Shown here one piece after another: positions 8,485 to 16,497 of a stretch of DNA of 37,363 bases (position 1 is the stretch's first letter; the number at the start of each line of letters is the position of its first letter). The DNA lies in NCBI GenBank assembly GCA_029983625.1, contig JASBZF010000006.1, positions 1-37,363 on the forward strand, in the 5' to 3' direction. A model generated the notes under the pieces. That model saw only the letters and a list, made by a program, of their open reading frames with translations, was not told the origin of the DNA and searched no databases. This DNA is from Pauljensenia sp. (GTDB taxonomy: Bacteria > Actinomycetota > Actinomycetes > Actinomycetales > Actinomycetaceae). A program made the translations under genes and the position numbers.

Positions 8485-9033
8485 ATGCCAAGGCCGACAA
8501 CAAAGAATGAACTGGAAACCGCAGCGCAGCTGTCTTTTGACAGGCTTGTAAAACTGTGGGACGGACTCACTGTCGATCAATCTCACCGCCCTTTCCCGAC
8601 AGAACTTTTTGTAAAAGGCCCACAAAGTCATTGGCGGCGCGACCAGTGTCTGCGTGACCTCGTCATTCATCTGTATGAATGGCATCAACTTCTTCTCAGG
8701 TGGGTCACAGCCCATCAGGCTGGTATCCCTGCGAATTTCTTCCCTGAACCCTACACGTGGCGTGACTATGCTGGCTTGAACGAGCAATTCGTCCACGATC
8801 ATCGCGAGACAAGCTACGAAACAGCCCGCTGTCTCTTAGCGTCATCACACGATCAGATCCTTGACATGATTGCACGTTTCAGTAACGAAGAACTCTTCAC
8901 TAAAAAATACTTTCACTGGACAGGATCAACCAGTTTAGGTTCTTACTTCGTGTCAGCAACGACTTCCCACTACGAGTGGGCATTGAAGAAAACGCGCACC
9001 TATCTCAGGATCCTTTCACATTCCCAAGATTAA
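8485..9033 (+). CDS. ClbS/DfsB family four-helix protein (DUF1706)
   Basis: A 182-residue protein whose start MPRPTTKNELETAAQLSFDRL is characteristic of the ClbS/DfsB (DUF1706) family of DinB-like four-helix bundles. The conserved HWRRDQCLRDLVIHLYEWHQLLLRW follows in two contiguous parts near residues 48-72, and there is a Trp-Tyr-His rich C-terminal half (YFHWTGSTSLGSYF, TTSHYEWALKK). ClbS itself protects colibactin producers by hydrolysing the cyclopropane warhead. Most homologues are in genomes without colibactin and have no assigned role, so no function is claimed beyond the fold. It stands alone between ispH and ychF, with a leaderless-type start. Confidence 0.8.
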   Translation: MPRPTTKNELETAAQLSFDRLVKLWDGLTVDQSHRPFPTELFVKGPQSHWRRDQCLRDLVIHLYEWHQLLLRWVTAHQAGIPANFFPEPYTWRDYAGLNEQFVHDHRETSYETARCLLASSHDQILDMIARFSNEELFTKKYFHWTGSTSLGSYFVSATTSHYEWALKKTRTYLRILSHSQD

Positions 9034-9164
9034 GGGATCTATTCATTATCAACGCCCTTACTCAACGCCCTCGTGCGTGGAAATATCTGTGAGGGAACGA
9101 GGGTGGACGAGAGCGGGGCGGGATGTGCGCGAGGGAGTGAGAGGAGTTGAGGAGGATGCTCGCC

Positions 9165-9170
9165 TAGAAT
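9165..9170 (+). promoter_or_regulatory. Candidate -10 box deciding the ychF start
   Basis: TAGAAT is followed by exactly 7 nt and then GTG at 9178. That spacing places the transcription start on the GTG. It argues for the GTG rather than the ATG at 9169, which overlaps the box. Confidence 0.45.
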
Positions 9171-9177
9171 GACGAAC

Positions 9178-10278
9178 GTGTCTCTCACCATCGGAATCGC
9201 TGGACTACCCAATGTGGGTAAGTCAACCCTGTTCAATGCTCTGACTCGCGCGACTGTGCTTGCCGCGAACTATCCTTTCGCAACGATCGAACCGAATGTC
9301 GGTGTTGTGCCTTTGCCGGATCCTCGCCTCACGGTTCTTGCTGAGATGTTTCATTCGGAAAAGATTGTTCCTGCGACCGTATCTTTCGTGGACATCGCCG
9401 GCATCGTTCGCGGAGCTTCCGAAGGTGAAGGTCTGGGGAACCAGTTCCTTGCAAATATCCGCGAGGCCGACGCGATTTGCCAAGTAACCAGGGCTTTTGC
9501 TGATCCAGATGTGGTGCATGTCGATGGGAAAGTGGATCCGGCTTCCGATATCGAAACGATTCAGACCGAACTGATCCTTGCCGACATGCAGACCCTCGAA
9601 AAGCAGATTCCACGTCTGGAAAAGGAAGCTCGAGGGAAAAAGATCGAACCCTTGGTTGTGGAGACAGCAAAGCAGGCGCTGTCACTTTTGGAACGCGGAG
9701 AACTCCTGTCAGGATCTGAGGGGGCGCAACTTGACCAGGAGGCATTGAAATCTTTCCAACTCATGACGACGAAGCCTTTTATTTTCGTCTTCAACATGGA
9801 TTCGAAAGGGATGGAAGACGAAGCCCTCCAAGCCGAACTGCGCGGACTTGTTGCCCCCGCTGAAGCGATTTTCTTAGATGCACAGTTCGAGTCTGAACTT
9901 GTTGAACTCGACGAGGAGGATGCGCGTGAGATGCTCGCCGAATCCGGTCAGGAAGAATCCGGCCTCGACAAACTGGCGCGTGTCGGTTTCGATACGCTCG
10001 GCCTGCAAACCTATCTGACTGCGGGACCAAAAGAATCGCGTGCCTGGACGATCCGCAAGGGGGATACGGCGCCTCAGGCAGCGGGTGTGATTCACACGGA
10101 CTTCCAGAAGGGCTTCATTAAAGCTGAGATCGTTTCTTTTGAAGACCTGGTTGAGTACGGGGGCGTACAGGAAGCAAGAGCTGCTGGTCGTGTTCGTATG
10201 GAAGGCAAGGAGTACGTCATGGCGGACGGCGATGTCGTGGAGTTCCGCACAGGGCTTACGTCTGGGGGTAAGAAATGA
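9178..10278 (+). CDS. ychF: Redox-regulated ribosome-associated ATPase YchF (OBG family)
   Basis: Universally conserved P-loop protein of the OBG family that prefers ATP, binds ribosomes and affects stress responses. The sequence shows GLPNVGKSTLFNALT (G1), FATIEPNVGVVP (G2), FVDIAGIVRGASEGEGLGNQFL (G3, 22 residues, seen in two parts), a central coiled coil around residues 130-200, and a C-terminal TGS-like domain (YLTAGPKESRAWTIRKG, YVMADGDVVEFRTG). The start at GTG 9178 gives the usual N-terminus SLTIGIAGLPNVG and fits the upstream -10 box; ATG 9169 adds three residues. Its last codons form the left junction of the integrated element, yet the reading frame is complete. Confidence 0.96.
   Translation: MSLTIGIAGLPNVGKSTLFNALTRATVLAANYPFATIEPNVGVVPLPDPRLTVLAEMFHSEKIVPATVSFVDIAGIVRGASEGEGLGNQFLANIREADAICQVTRAFADPDVVHVDGKVDPASDIETIQTELILADMQTLEKQIPRLEKEARGKKIEPLVVETAKQALSLLERGELLSGSEGAQLDQEALKSFQLMTTKPFIFVFNMDSKGMEDEALQAELRGLVAPAEAIFLDAQFESELVELDEEDAREMLAESGQEESGLDKLARVGFDTLGLQTYLTAGPKESRAWTIRKGDTAPQAAGVIHTDFQKGFIKAEIVSFEDLVEYGGVQEARAAGRVRMEGKEYVMADGDVVEFRTGLTSGGKK
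10231..10278 (+). repeat. Left attachment copy (ychF 3' end)
   Basis: The last codons of ychF, encoding VEFRTGLTSGGKK and the stop. The stretch GAGTTCCGCAC at 10240-10250 is identical to 19441-19451, and the rest matches apart from wobble-position changes. Reconstruction of the target gene by the element end is typical of site-specific integration into gene ends. Confidence 0.75.
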
Positions 10279-10346
10279 AGTCGTCAGTTGAACAAGTCTT
10301 CATTGAATGTGCTACCGCCCGGGTGTGAGGTGAACTTATTCATCGC

Positions 10347-11030
10347 GTGTCGGCTACAGATAAGGAGTACCACTTTCAGAATTGGGTAGGAGAGCGGATT
10401 TCGGGGTGTGGCCTCGATGCTGACGAGCCTGGTCGAAATACGTATCCAGACTTTCGACTTGTTCGCTTCCCGGAGGGCTACGAAGTCAAGGGTTTGGAGT
10501 TTCCAGGTCGGGAGAGTGATTACGACTCGAACTCTCAGGTTCCAACCGGGACGCACAACGGTCGTGAGGTGTTCTATGTCTTCGGGCGATATCCAAAGGC
10601 AGAAGCTGGTGTGAGTGAATACCCGGTCGTTGATCTGGTGATTTGCCATGGAAGTTTCTTGAACGCTGAGACTGAGTACGTTCATAAGAACAAGTCATTC
10701 CGAGGATTTGGTTCATATGGAGACGTGCTTGTGCGAGACCGAAAGATGTATGTGGTCCCAACGCCTTTTGCACTAGCCTCGGGGACTGCCGGACTAGCGA
10801 CACTGATCCTGCCTGAGGGGTATCGCGTCGAATCGAGCGAACTTGTATGTGTAGGCAATCTTGAGCGTACTGAGGTCGATAGAGTCATCGTTTCGTACGA
10901 GTTCAACTTGCGTACCAATCAGATGGTGACTCATACAGAGGTGAATCAGAACGCTGGGAGAGTTCACAAGTTTAAGGCGTATCGGCTGCGTGGGACGGGT
11001 GAAGACAAGCCTGTCCAGATGAAGGAGTGA
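10347..11030 (+). CDS. PD-(D/E)XK-type nuclease, probable restriction component
   Basis: A 227-residue protein with no close family I can name. Near the N-terminus it has TYPDFRLVRFPEGYEVKGLE, which fits a PD-x10-ExK active site: Pro34-Asp35, then Glu46-Val-Lys48. After this come a beta-rich stretch (GREVFYVFGRYP, VVDLVICHG) and a basic C-terminal half, as in type II restriction enzymes. The start is GTG at 10347, with GAGGTG about 14 nt upstream; no ATG is available. It ends by overlapping the ATG of the methyltransferase gene (GTGATGA overlap), so the two are translationally coupled. It lies at the left end of the integrated element and has lower GC than the mobilization genes. Confidence 0.6.
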   Translation: MSATDKEYHFQNWVGERISGCGLDADEPGRNTYPDFRLVRFPEGYEVKGLEFPGRESDYDSNSQVPTGTHNGREVFYVFGRYPKAEAGVSEYPVVDLVICHGSFLNAETEYVHKNKSFRGFGSYGDVLVRDRKMYVVPTPFALASGTAGLATLILPEGYRVESSELVCVGNLERTEVDRVIVSYEFNLRTNQMVTHTEVNQNAGRVHKFKAYRLRGTGEDKPVQMKE

Positions 11031-13123
11031 TGATATTGGGTTTCGTCGTTCCTGATCCATCGAATCTTGAACGAAACTTTCCGACCGTGCCGTTGAGTCT
11101 TCTTGCTACGAAGGAGTCCTGGCGGAAGGAGGTCTACCGTCCGGCAACGAGTACGCACAAATGGTGGGCGAAGCGGCTTGGTACTATTTTTCGGGGCATC
11201 TTGGTCTCTGCTGCGACAAATACCGATACGAACCCAATGGATAACTACTCCAGGGCGTTTGACCTTCAGAATGCGATTGTACTTGATCCATTTTCTGGAT
11301 CAGGTACAACTGGCGTTGAAGTGCTCAAACTAGGCGGAAAGCCGATTTGCTTCGACATAAATCCTGTCGCCACTTTGGTGCAGCGGCAGGCGATGCAGTC
11401 TTGGGATATGAAACGTCTCAACGCTACGTTCTTGGAAGTCGAACGAAAGTGTAAGCAGTCAATCGATCGGTTACATCAGACTCAAGACGGTCGAGCTGTG
11501 CTCTACTACTTTTGGGTTACAACGGTTGATTGCCCCAAATGCTCTTCAAGAGTTCGCCTTTTTGACTCGCCAATTTTTTCCAAGAATGCCTACCCTAAGC
11601 GTGTTCCCGAAGCACAACTAGTTTGTCCGGTATGCCTTGAAATCAAGTCGTCGCGCTACGACTTCGTCAGTGACGTTTGTCCAAATGGGCATGAAATCGT
11701 ACCTGAAGGGGCTGTTCGTGGCTCAAAGGCGATGTGCGACTGTGGCCATACATTCAAGATCATCGACGCCCTCAATGGGAATCCACCTCGTTCTGAGATG
11801 TTTGCCAAAATGGTCGTTGATTCTTCTGGTCAGAAAAGCTACGAGTCCATTTCTCAATGGGATCGTGACTTGTATCTCGAGTGCGAGTCGCGTTTGATGC
11901 ATCTCCCCTCAGATCAAGTGATCCCCGTTGGATCGCTGATGCCTGGCTACAACACGAATCAAGCTTTGCGATGGAACTTCAGGAAGTGGACTGATTTTTT
12001 CAACGCGAGGCAACTCCTCTCATTGTCAATGATTGCCACCGCAATTCGAGACCTGAATGGTTTTTCGCCTGAGCGTGAGGCGCTCGCAGCTCTATTTTCA
12101 GGAACGCTGGAGTTCAACAACGTTTTTGCGTCATTCAAGGGTGAGGGTACGGGCGCGGTGCGCCACATGTTTAGCAATCATGTTCTTAAGCCAGAACGCA
12201 CTCCACTTGAGGCCCATCCATGGGGTACTCCGCAGTCGTCAGGATCATTTTCAACTCTCTTCAAGAGTAGGCTCGTTCGAGCTGATGCCTATAAGAACTC
12301 CCCTTTTGATCTAGTTTTCAATGGGGATGAAATTGAGCGGCGAACAGATGTTTCTGTGCCCTTCAATCCCAAAATTGTTGGAACGTGGGAAAGCTTTGCT
12401 GCCGAAGCTGGACCAACTGCCTACATCGCGACGAAGGATTCTGCGCACTCTGACATTCCGGACGACTCTGTCGATTTTGTAGTTACTGATCCGCCGTATA
12501 TGGATAACGTTCAATACGCTGAATTGGCGGACTTCTTCCATGCTTGGCTGAGTCAAATGCGTCCGTTCCAGGGCTATCCTGTGCGCGATTCGACGAGAGT
12601 GGTTGGAGAGGTTCAAAATTCTGATCCAGATGCCTTCGGTGAAGCTATTACTGCAGTTTGGATGGAGTGTGCGCGCGTACTGAAACCGGGCGGCATCTTA
12701 GCTTTCACTTTTCATCAGGCTCGAATTTCAGGTTGGGTGCAAGTTGTCCAATCTCTGAAGGATGCTGGGTTCTGTGTCACGGCAATTCAGCCCGTAAAAG
12801 GGGAGATGTCAACTAGCCTTGTTAAGGCTGGGTCAAGAGAACCTTCGAACCTTGACAGCATACTTGTGTGTCGCAAGATTGATGATCCAAGAATGGTTGA
12901 CGTTCCTTCAAGGGAAGTGACAATTAAGGTGGTCGTTGATCGTTTGAGATCACTCCAAGATTCTGGAATCGCGGTTGGTGCAGGTGATGTGCGGTCGGTA
13001 CTTCGTGGGTCTCTCCTTGCACGTGCTGCAACGGCGGGTTCTGAGTTGGATGAAGTTACTGTGCGTGACATTGATGATGCCGTGAGTCGCGCGGTTGACG
13101 AGTACCTACTTGGTGTTCGCTGA
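11030..13123 (+). CDS. DNA methyltransferase with zinc-ribbon insert (DUF1156-like layout)
   Basis: A protein of about 697 residues predicted to methylate adenine-N6 or cytosine-N4. Near the N-terminus RPATSTHKWWAKRL resembles the HxWWAxR motif of DUF1156-type methylases. The S-adenosylmethionine motif LDPFSGSGTTGVEVL is at about 86-100 and the catalytic motif VVTDPPYMDNVQYAEL at about 485-500, followed by VLKPGGILAFTFHQ. The order AdoMet motif, long insert, catalytic motif is alpha-like. The insert carries paired cysteine knuckles: CPKC at about 169, CPVC at about 200, CPNGH at about 218 and CDCGH at about 237, likely two zinc ribbons. AAGGAG precedes the ATG. It partners the coupled upstream nuclease and probably protects the element and host DNA. 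Confidence 0.8.
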   Translation: MILGFVVPDPSNLERNFPTVPLSLLATKESWRKEVYRPATSTHKWWAKRLGTIFRGILVSAATNTDTNPMDNYSRAFDLQNAIVLDPFSGSGTTGVEVLKLGGKPICFDINPVATLVQRQAMQSWDMKRLNATFLEVERKCKQSIDRLHQTQDGRAVLYYFWVTTVDCPKCSSRVRLFDSPIFSKNAYPKRVPEAQLVCPVCLEIKSSRYDFVSDVCPNGHEIVPEGAVRGSKAMCDCGHTFKIIDALNGNPPRSEMFAKMVVDSSGQKSYESISQWDRDLYLECESRLMHLPSDQVIPVGSLMPGYNTNQALRWNFRKWTDFFNARQLLSLSMIATAIRDLNGFSPEREALAALFSGTLEFNNVFASFKGEGTGAVRHMFSNHVLKPERTPLEAHPWGTPQSSGSFSTLFKSRLVRADAYKNSPFDLVFNGDEIERRTDVSVPFNPKIVGTWESFAAEAGPTAYIATKDSAHSDIPDDSVDFVVTDPPYMDNVQYAELADFFHAWLSQMRPFQGYPVRDSTRVVGEVQNSDPDAFGEAITAVWMECARVLKPGGILAFTFHQARISGWVQVVQSLKDAGFCVTAIQPVKGEMSTSLVKAGSREPSNLDSILVCRKIDDPRMVDVPSREVTIKVVVDRLRSLQDSGIAVGAGDVRSVLRGSLLARAATAGSELDEVTVRDIDDAVSRAVDEYLLGVR

Positions 13124-13270
13124 TCGGTCCCAGTGGAGCGCTTAGTTGAAGTGTGACATGGCGTTCCCTACACAGAAAGGCCCACCCATGGGTCATACGT
13201 TTCGCACTGTGTGTAAGTGGAACAAAATGAGTTACGAATAAAACATACGTCATTCTGCCAATGTGGGCCC

Positions 13271-14811
13271 GTGCAAGAAGAAGCAAAGACAGGCATTCGT
13301 GCTGCCATCTATCTGCACATCTCCCTTGATCTCGAGATGGACGGCTTGGCCATTGATCGCCAGAGGGAGGACTGCGAGAATCTCGCAAAGTACCGCCGCT
13401 GGGAGGTCGTTGAGACCTACGTCGATTAGTCGATCTCCGCGTCAGATCGGACGAAGAAGCGGCAGCCTACGTGCGTATGGTCGCTGACTACGAGGCAGGT
13501 CTCCTTGACGCGATCATTTGCTACGACCTCGACCGCCTCACCCGTCAGCCCCGCGAGCTAGAGGACTGGATCGACCGCGCAAAGCAGCGCGGGCTCCTCC
13601 TCGTAACGGCGAACGGCGATACCGACCTCAGCACTGACGGCGAGCGCATGTACGCCCGTATCAAGGCAGCTGTAGCCCGTGGAGAAGTTGAGCGCAAAGG
13701 CGCTCAGTCCAGGGCGCAGCGCCAGCGAGCAGAACAAGGTCGACCGCCTAAGGGGGTACGGCCTGTCGGGTATCGCATCGACGGAAGCGTCATCCCTGCA
13801 GAGGCAGAGGTCGTCAAGGGCATCTACGCAGCGTTCCTCCGAGGAGACTCGCTGAACTCCATCGCTCGTGCTCTGAGCGGTGTCAAGGGTGGAGACGTGG
13901 CTGCTGGACTTTCGCAGTTCCCCTTGCACAGTAGAACGCTCGTCATCGAGCGGAACGAAAGGCGAGCGGCAGAAGGCAAAGAACCACGACCTGTGCCACC
14001 GGAAGGCGTGTGGGTTGCCTCAACAGTCCTCTCGATCCTACGGAACCCTCGCTATGCCGGGTACTCGGTGTACACAAAGAAGAAGGATCGCAAACTCCCC
14101 CCAGGCGAGAGCCAACGAAAGGCGATCAAAGACAACATCGTGCGCGATGAAAACAACGAGCCAGTGCTCGGTCAGTGGGAAGCCCTCATCGAGCCCGACC
14201 AATGGTGGAACGTGCAGAACCTTCTCGATGACCCGTCGAGGGTCACGAATCGAAGCGGAGCAACCGTCCGCAAACACCTCGGAGCAGGACTTTTCCGCTG
14301 CGGGGAGTGTGGCAAGCCTGTCATCACGAGGGCGCGCTATTACTCCTGCAAGGACGGTGATATGAACCGCACCCGCGATGCTATCGACGAGTACGTGCGA
14401 GCCGTCGTCATCGAGCGGCTAAAGCGCAAAGACCTCAACCGTCGCAAGAAACAGATCGATCCCGACGCCAAGGACGCATACTCGCAGCGGATCGCCGAGC
14501 AGCGAGCTCGCATCGCACGCGCCGAACGAGACTACGACGCCGAGATCATCGAAGGCACTGATCTTGCACGTATCCGAGACGCTGCACGGGCAGAGATTCA
14601 GCGCCTGGAGGCCGAGAGACTCGCGTCAGGCACTGGCGTGGTGCTTGGACACATCTTGGGTGTGGAGAAGCCCGCAGAGGCGTTCCTGGAGGCCCCCTTG
14701 GCCATGCAGCGTACCCTCATCGACACGTTGATGACCGTCATGCTGAAGAAGGCGAAGCAGGGGAAGAAGGGGTTCGACCCGGACTCCGTTGAGATCGCCT
14801 GGAAATCGTAA
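13271..14811 (+). pseudogene. Large serine integrase, inactivated by a nonsense codon and a frameshift
   Basis: The two in-frame parts together encode a large serine recombinase. The catalytic domain begins RAAIYLHISLDLEMDGLAID with RQREDC next, so the nucleophilic Ser is present. It continues with DYEAGLLDAIICYDLDRLTR, the recombinase domain (RPPKGVRPVGYRI, STVLSILRNPRYAGYSVY), a zinc ribbon (LFRCGECGKPVITRARYYSC) and a coiled coil with a C-terminal tail. TAG at 13427-13429 replaces the expected Gln of the VDQSISA motif, and a one-base loss at about 13460-13467 shifts the frame from KKR to AAYVRMVADYEAG. The fourth zinc ligand, usually His, appears as Asp-Met. GTG at 13271 is the likely start. 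It must once have mediated insertion into ychF. Confidence 0.88.
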
Positions 14812-14832
14812 GTCCCTCGAACATACGCAGGC

Positions 14833-14885
14833 CGCGCCCTGGCGGGCGCGATCAGGGACCACTGGTCAGCGCCCCTACGGGGCGC
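14833..14885. other. Two GC-rich stem-loops after the integrase gene
   Basis: CGCGCCC at 14833-14839 pairs with GGGCGCG at 14844-14850 around a 4-nt loop. GCGCCCC at 14869-14875 pairs with GGGGCGC at 14879-14885 around a 3-nt loop. Neither has a T tract, so they are weak as intrinsic terminators and may instead be protein or processing sites. They open the 573-bp stretch 14812-15384 that carries no convincing gene. Confidence 0.5.
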
Positions 14886-14929
14886 GGAGGTCATCATCAA
14901 CGAACGTCGGGCTCGCAAGGGAAAACGCC

Positions 14930-15180
14930 TGCACACACTGCACACATCTGCACACATGGTGTGTGCACCACTTTTCGTTGATATGACAGGCGAAAGTGAC
15001 TGCTACACACATGCACACACGGAACCCAACTTCTTCTATAGGGGAGAAAATATGGCGTATGTTCTCTACCCCAGTAAATATGTGTTGAGGTGTGTGCATG
15101 TGTGCAGAATAAGGACTTTTCGTTGAGATAGCAGTGAAAAGTCGCTGCACACATGCACACATGCACACATGATGTGTGCA
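14930..15180. repeat. TGCACACA octamer array around two homologous hairpins (origin-like or ssDNA promoter-like)
   Basis: The octamer TGCACACA occurs seven times on the plus strand (14930, 14939, 14949, 15012, 15146, 15154, 15162) and four times inverted (14960, 15091, 15099, 15173). Between the copies lie two related stem-loops. In the first, CACTTTTCG at 14969-14977 pairs with CGAAAGTG at 14991-14998 with one bulged T. In the second, GACTTTTC at 15114-15121 pairs with GAAAAGTC at 15136-15143 without mismatch. Both begin CTTTTCGTTGA. The array ends about 205 bp before ardA. Direct and inverted octamers around hairpins suggest an origin of transfer or replication, or a single-strand promoter for the entry gene ardA; the sequence does not choose between these. 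Confidence 0.7.
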
Positions 15181-15384
15181 GTTACGACGAGACTTCCCCT
15201 CTCATCTCCCTCTCCCACGAGCTCGTCGGTAGGTGAATGTTCTCGATGCTCCTGTGCGTGGTTCATCGCTGAGCGCGAGTCGCATGGCGACCCCGAGAAC
15301 ACGGCTGGAGGTCGGGCTGTATGTGAGCGTCCTGTTCCCGAGTGGACTGCCGCAGCTCGACCTCCCCTATCTCGGGAGGTTCTT

Positions 15385-15936
15385 ATGGCTAATCCAATCG
15401 TTGTCAATGTCCCCGTCGTCGTTCGCCCCTCAGTTTGGGTCGGGTGTTTGGCGTGTTATAACGCCGGTGTTCTGCGAGGTGTGTGGGCTTACGCAGAATA
15501 TGCCGGGGCTGTTACCCCTGATGAGATCCATGAGTGGGAAACGGATCATGAGGAGTTATGGTGATTCGATGTCGAGGGTTTCCCTCGCGACGTTGGCGAG
15601 ATTCCTCCATCGGTTGCCCAGGAGTGGGGCGAGCTCTTCGAGGAAGTGGGGGAGCCGCTGTGGCCAGCGCTTGTCGCCTGGTTTGAAAGCGGGTCACCCT
15701 CGCTCGATACGCACGGTCTTCCGTCTGCTTCTGAGTTCGAGGACTGCTACCAAGGCGAGTGGGAGAGCTCTGAAGAGTTCGCGTGGGACTACGTGGAGAA
15801 CTCGGGGCTGCTGGAAGGCGTGTCCGAGGAGGTCACACGTTACTTCGACATTGACGCATTTCAGCGAGACCTGCGCTTCGACTACACGCTCATGGATGTC
15901 GTGGGCGGGCGCGGCGTCTACGTCTTTGCCCACTGA
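15385..15936 (+). pseudogene. ardA: Antirestriction protein ArdA interrupted by an in-frame TGA
   Basis: ArdA mimics DNA and blocks type I restriction enzymes as a mobile element enters a new cell. The frame encodes 183 residues plus one internal stop. The N-terminal part has RPSVWVGCLACYNAGVLRG and HEIHEEL-like text (DEIHEWETDHEELW). After TGA at 15562-15564 the same frame continues FDVEGFPRDVGEIPPSVA, a Glu/Asp-rich middle, FEDCYQGEWESSEEFAW, and ends RYFDIDAFQRDLRFD then GRGVYVFAH. These are ArdA hallmarks and the product is strongly acidic. ATG 15385 follows GGGAGG. Only the TGA after HEELW breaks it; no frameshift is seen. A strong terminator follows at once. Confidence 0.85.
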
Positions 15937-15943
15937 TGTAACC

Positions 15944-15973
15944 GACCCCGGCCACCTTGCGGTGACCGGGGTC
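15944..15973 (+). terminator. Terminator-like hairpin after ardA
   Basis: GACCCCGGCCACC at 15944-15956 pairs with GGTGACCGGGGTC at 15961-15973 with one C-A mismatch and a 4-nt loop. It lies 7 bp after the ardA stop. A T-poor tail (TTGCAG) follows, so efficiency is uncertain. Confidence 0.7.
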
Positions 15974-16000
15974 TTGCAGTAACAGTTAATGGTTCTTTCC

Positions 16001-16210
16001 TGACCACAGAAACGCCCCAAGATGACCCATCATTGACCAGGCTCCACCGTGGTTCTTCATTTGCCGATAGGTGGTCACGAAAACGCCCTGCTGTCTCACA
16101 TCTTCGCAGCCGGTCACTATTGGCCCTTCTATCGCCCACATTCGCCCACGCCCTCCTCTCGGGTCAATGGTGACCAGAGAACGACCCCGTTTGCGCCCAC
16201 GATTGCCCAC
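16001..16210. repeat. Degenerate direct repeats between the two convergent terminators
   Basis: This stretch lies between the ardA terminator and the mobilization-operon terminator and holds no convincing gene. It contains three related copies: TGACCACAGAAACGCCCC at 16001-16018, GTGGTCACGAAAACGCCC at 16071-16088 and TGACCAGAGAACGACCCC at 16171-16188. It also has four GCCCAC hexamers in two pairs (about 16136-16149 and 16195-16210). The minus strand has short open frames of odd composition (for example one ending GAFLWSGKNH), but none has support. A protein-binding array or a decayed gene with internal repeats are both possible. Confidence 0.45.
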
Positions 16211-16215
16211 ACAGA

Positions 16216-16268
16216 GACAGAAGAAAATCCCCGACCACCTTCACGGTGGCCGGGGATTTTCTTCTGTC
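16216..16268 (-). terminator. Strong bidirectional terminator ending the mobilization operon
   Basis: A near-perfect inverted repeat of about 24 bp per arm: an arm starting GACAGAAGAAAATCCCCG, with loop TTCAC, and the arm ending CGGGGATTTTCTTCTGTC. The A and T runs at the base of the arms provide a U tract on either strand. It sits just beyond the last open frame of the minus-strand operon. Confidence 0.85.
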
Positions 16269-16353
16269 TCGACATCACATCTCGGGTTCATCGTCGCCCC
16301 TTGAGCCCCAATCCAGGCCCTCGATCTGCCCGAGCACACGCCGCTGGTACTCA

Positions 16354-16482
16354 TCAACCACTCTCACCCTCACGCACCTTCCCATCGAGCTTCTCTGCGC
16401 TCTTCGTAATCGACCGAGAGTAGTCAACCTCGACGCGCGGCTTGCTGACCTTGAGACCGGGAGAAACCCGCTTGATCGTCAT
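16354..16482 (-). CDS. Small protein at the end of the mobilization operon, possibly frameshifted
   Basis: A 42-residue frame starting MTIKRVSPGLKVSKPRVEVD, preceded by AAAGGAGG 8 nt before the ATG at 16480-16482, one of the best ribosome sites in the window. The frame ends at 16354, but a shifted frame continues with DEYQRRVLGQIEGLDWG and ends DDEPEM-stop at 16275, just before the terminator. The continuation looks protein-like, so the original gene may have been about 69 residues and have lost one base near 16360-16390. No family is recognised. The protein is basic at the N-terminus and acidic at the end. Confidence 0.5.
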   Translation of the reverse strand: MTIKRVSPGLKVSKPRVEVDYSRSITKSAEKLDGKVREGESG

Positions 16483-16497
16483 ATTCATCACCTCCTT

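Noticed and set aside
14930..15180. Possible CRISPR array
   Set aside because: Repeats are 8 bp, occur in both orientations and are often contiguous without unique spacers; no cas genes are near.
14875..15407. Minus-strand frames rich in Cys, Met, Val and His across the octamer array
   Set aside because: Their composition simply mirrors the TGCACACA repeats; there is no ribosome site or family resemblance.
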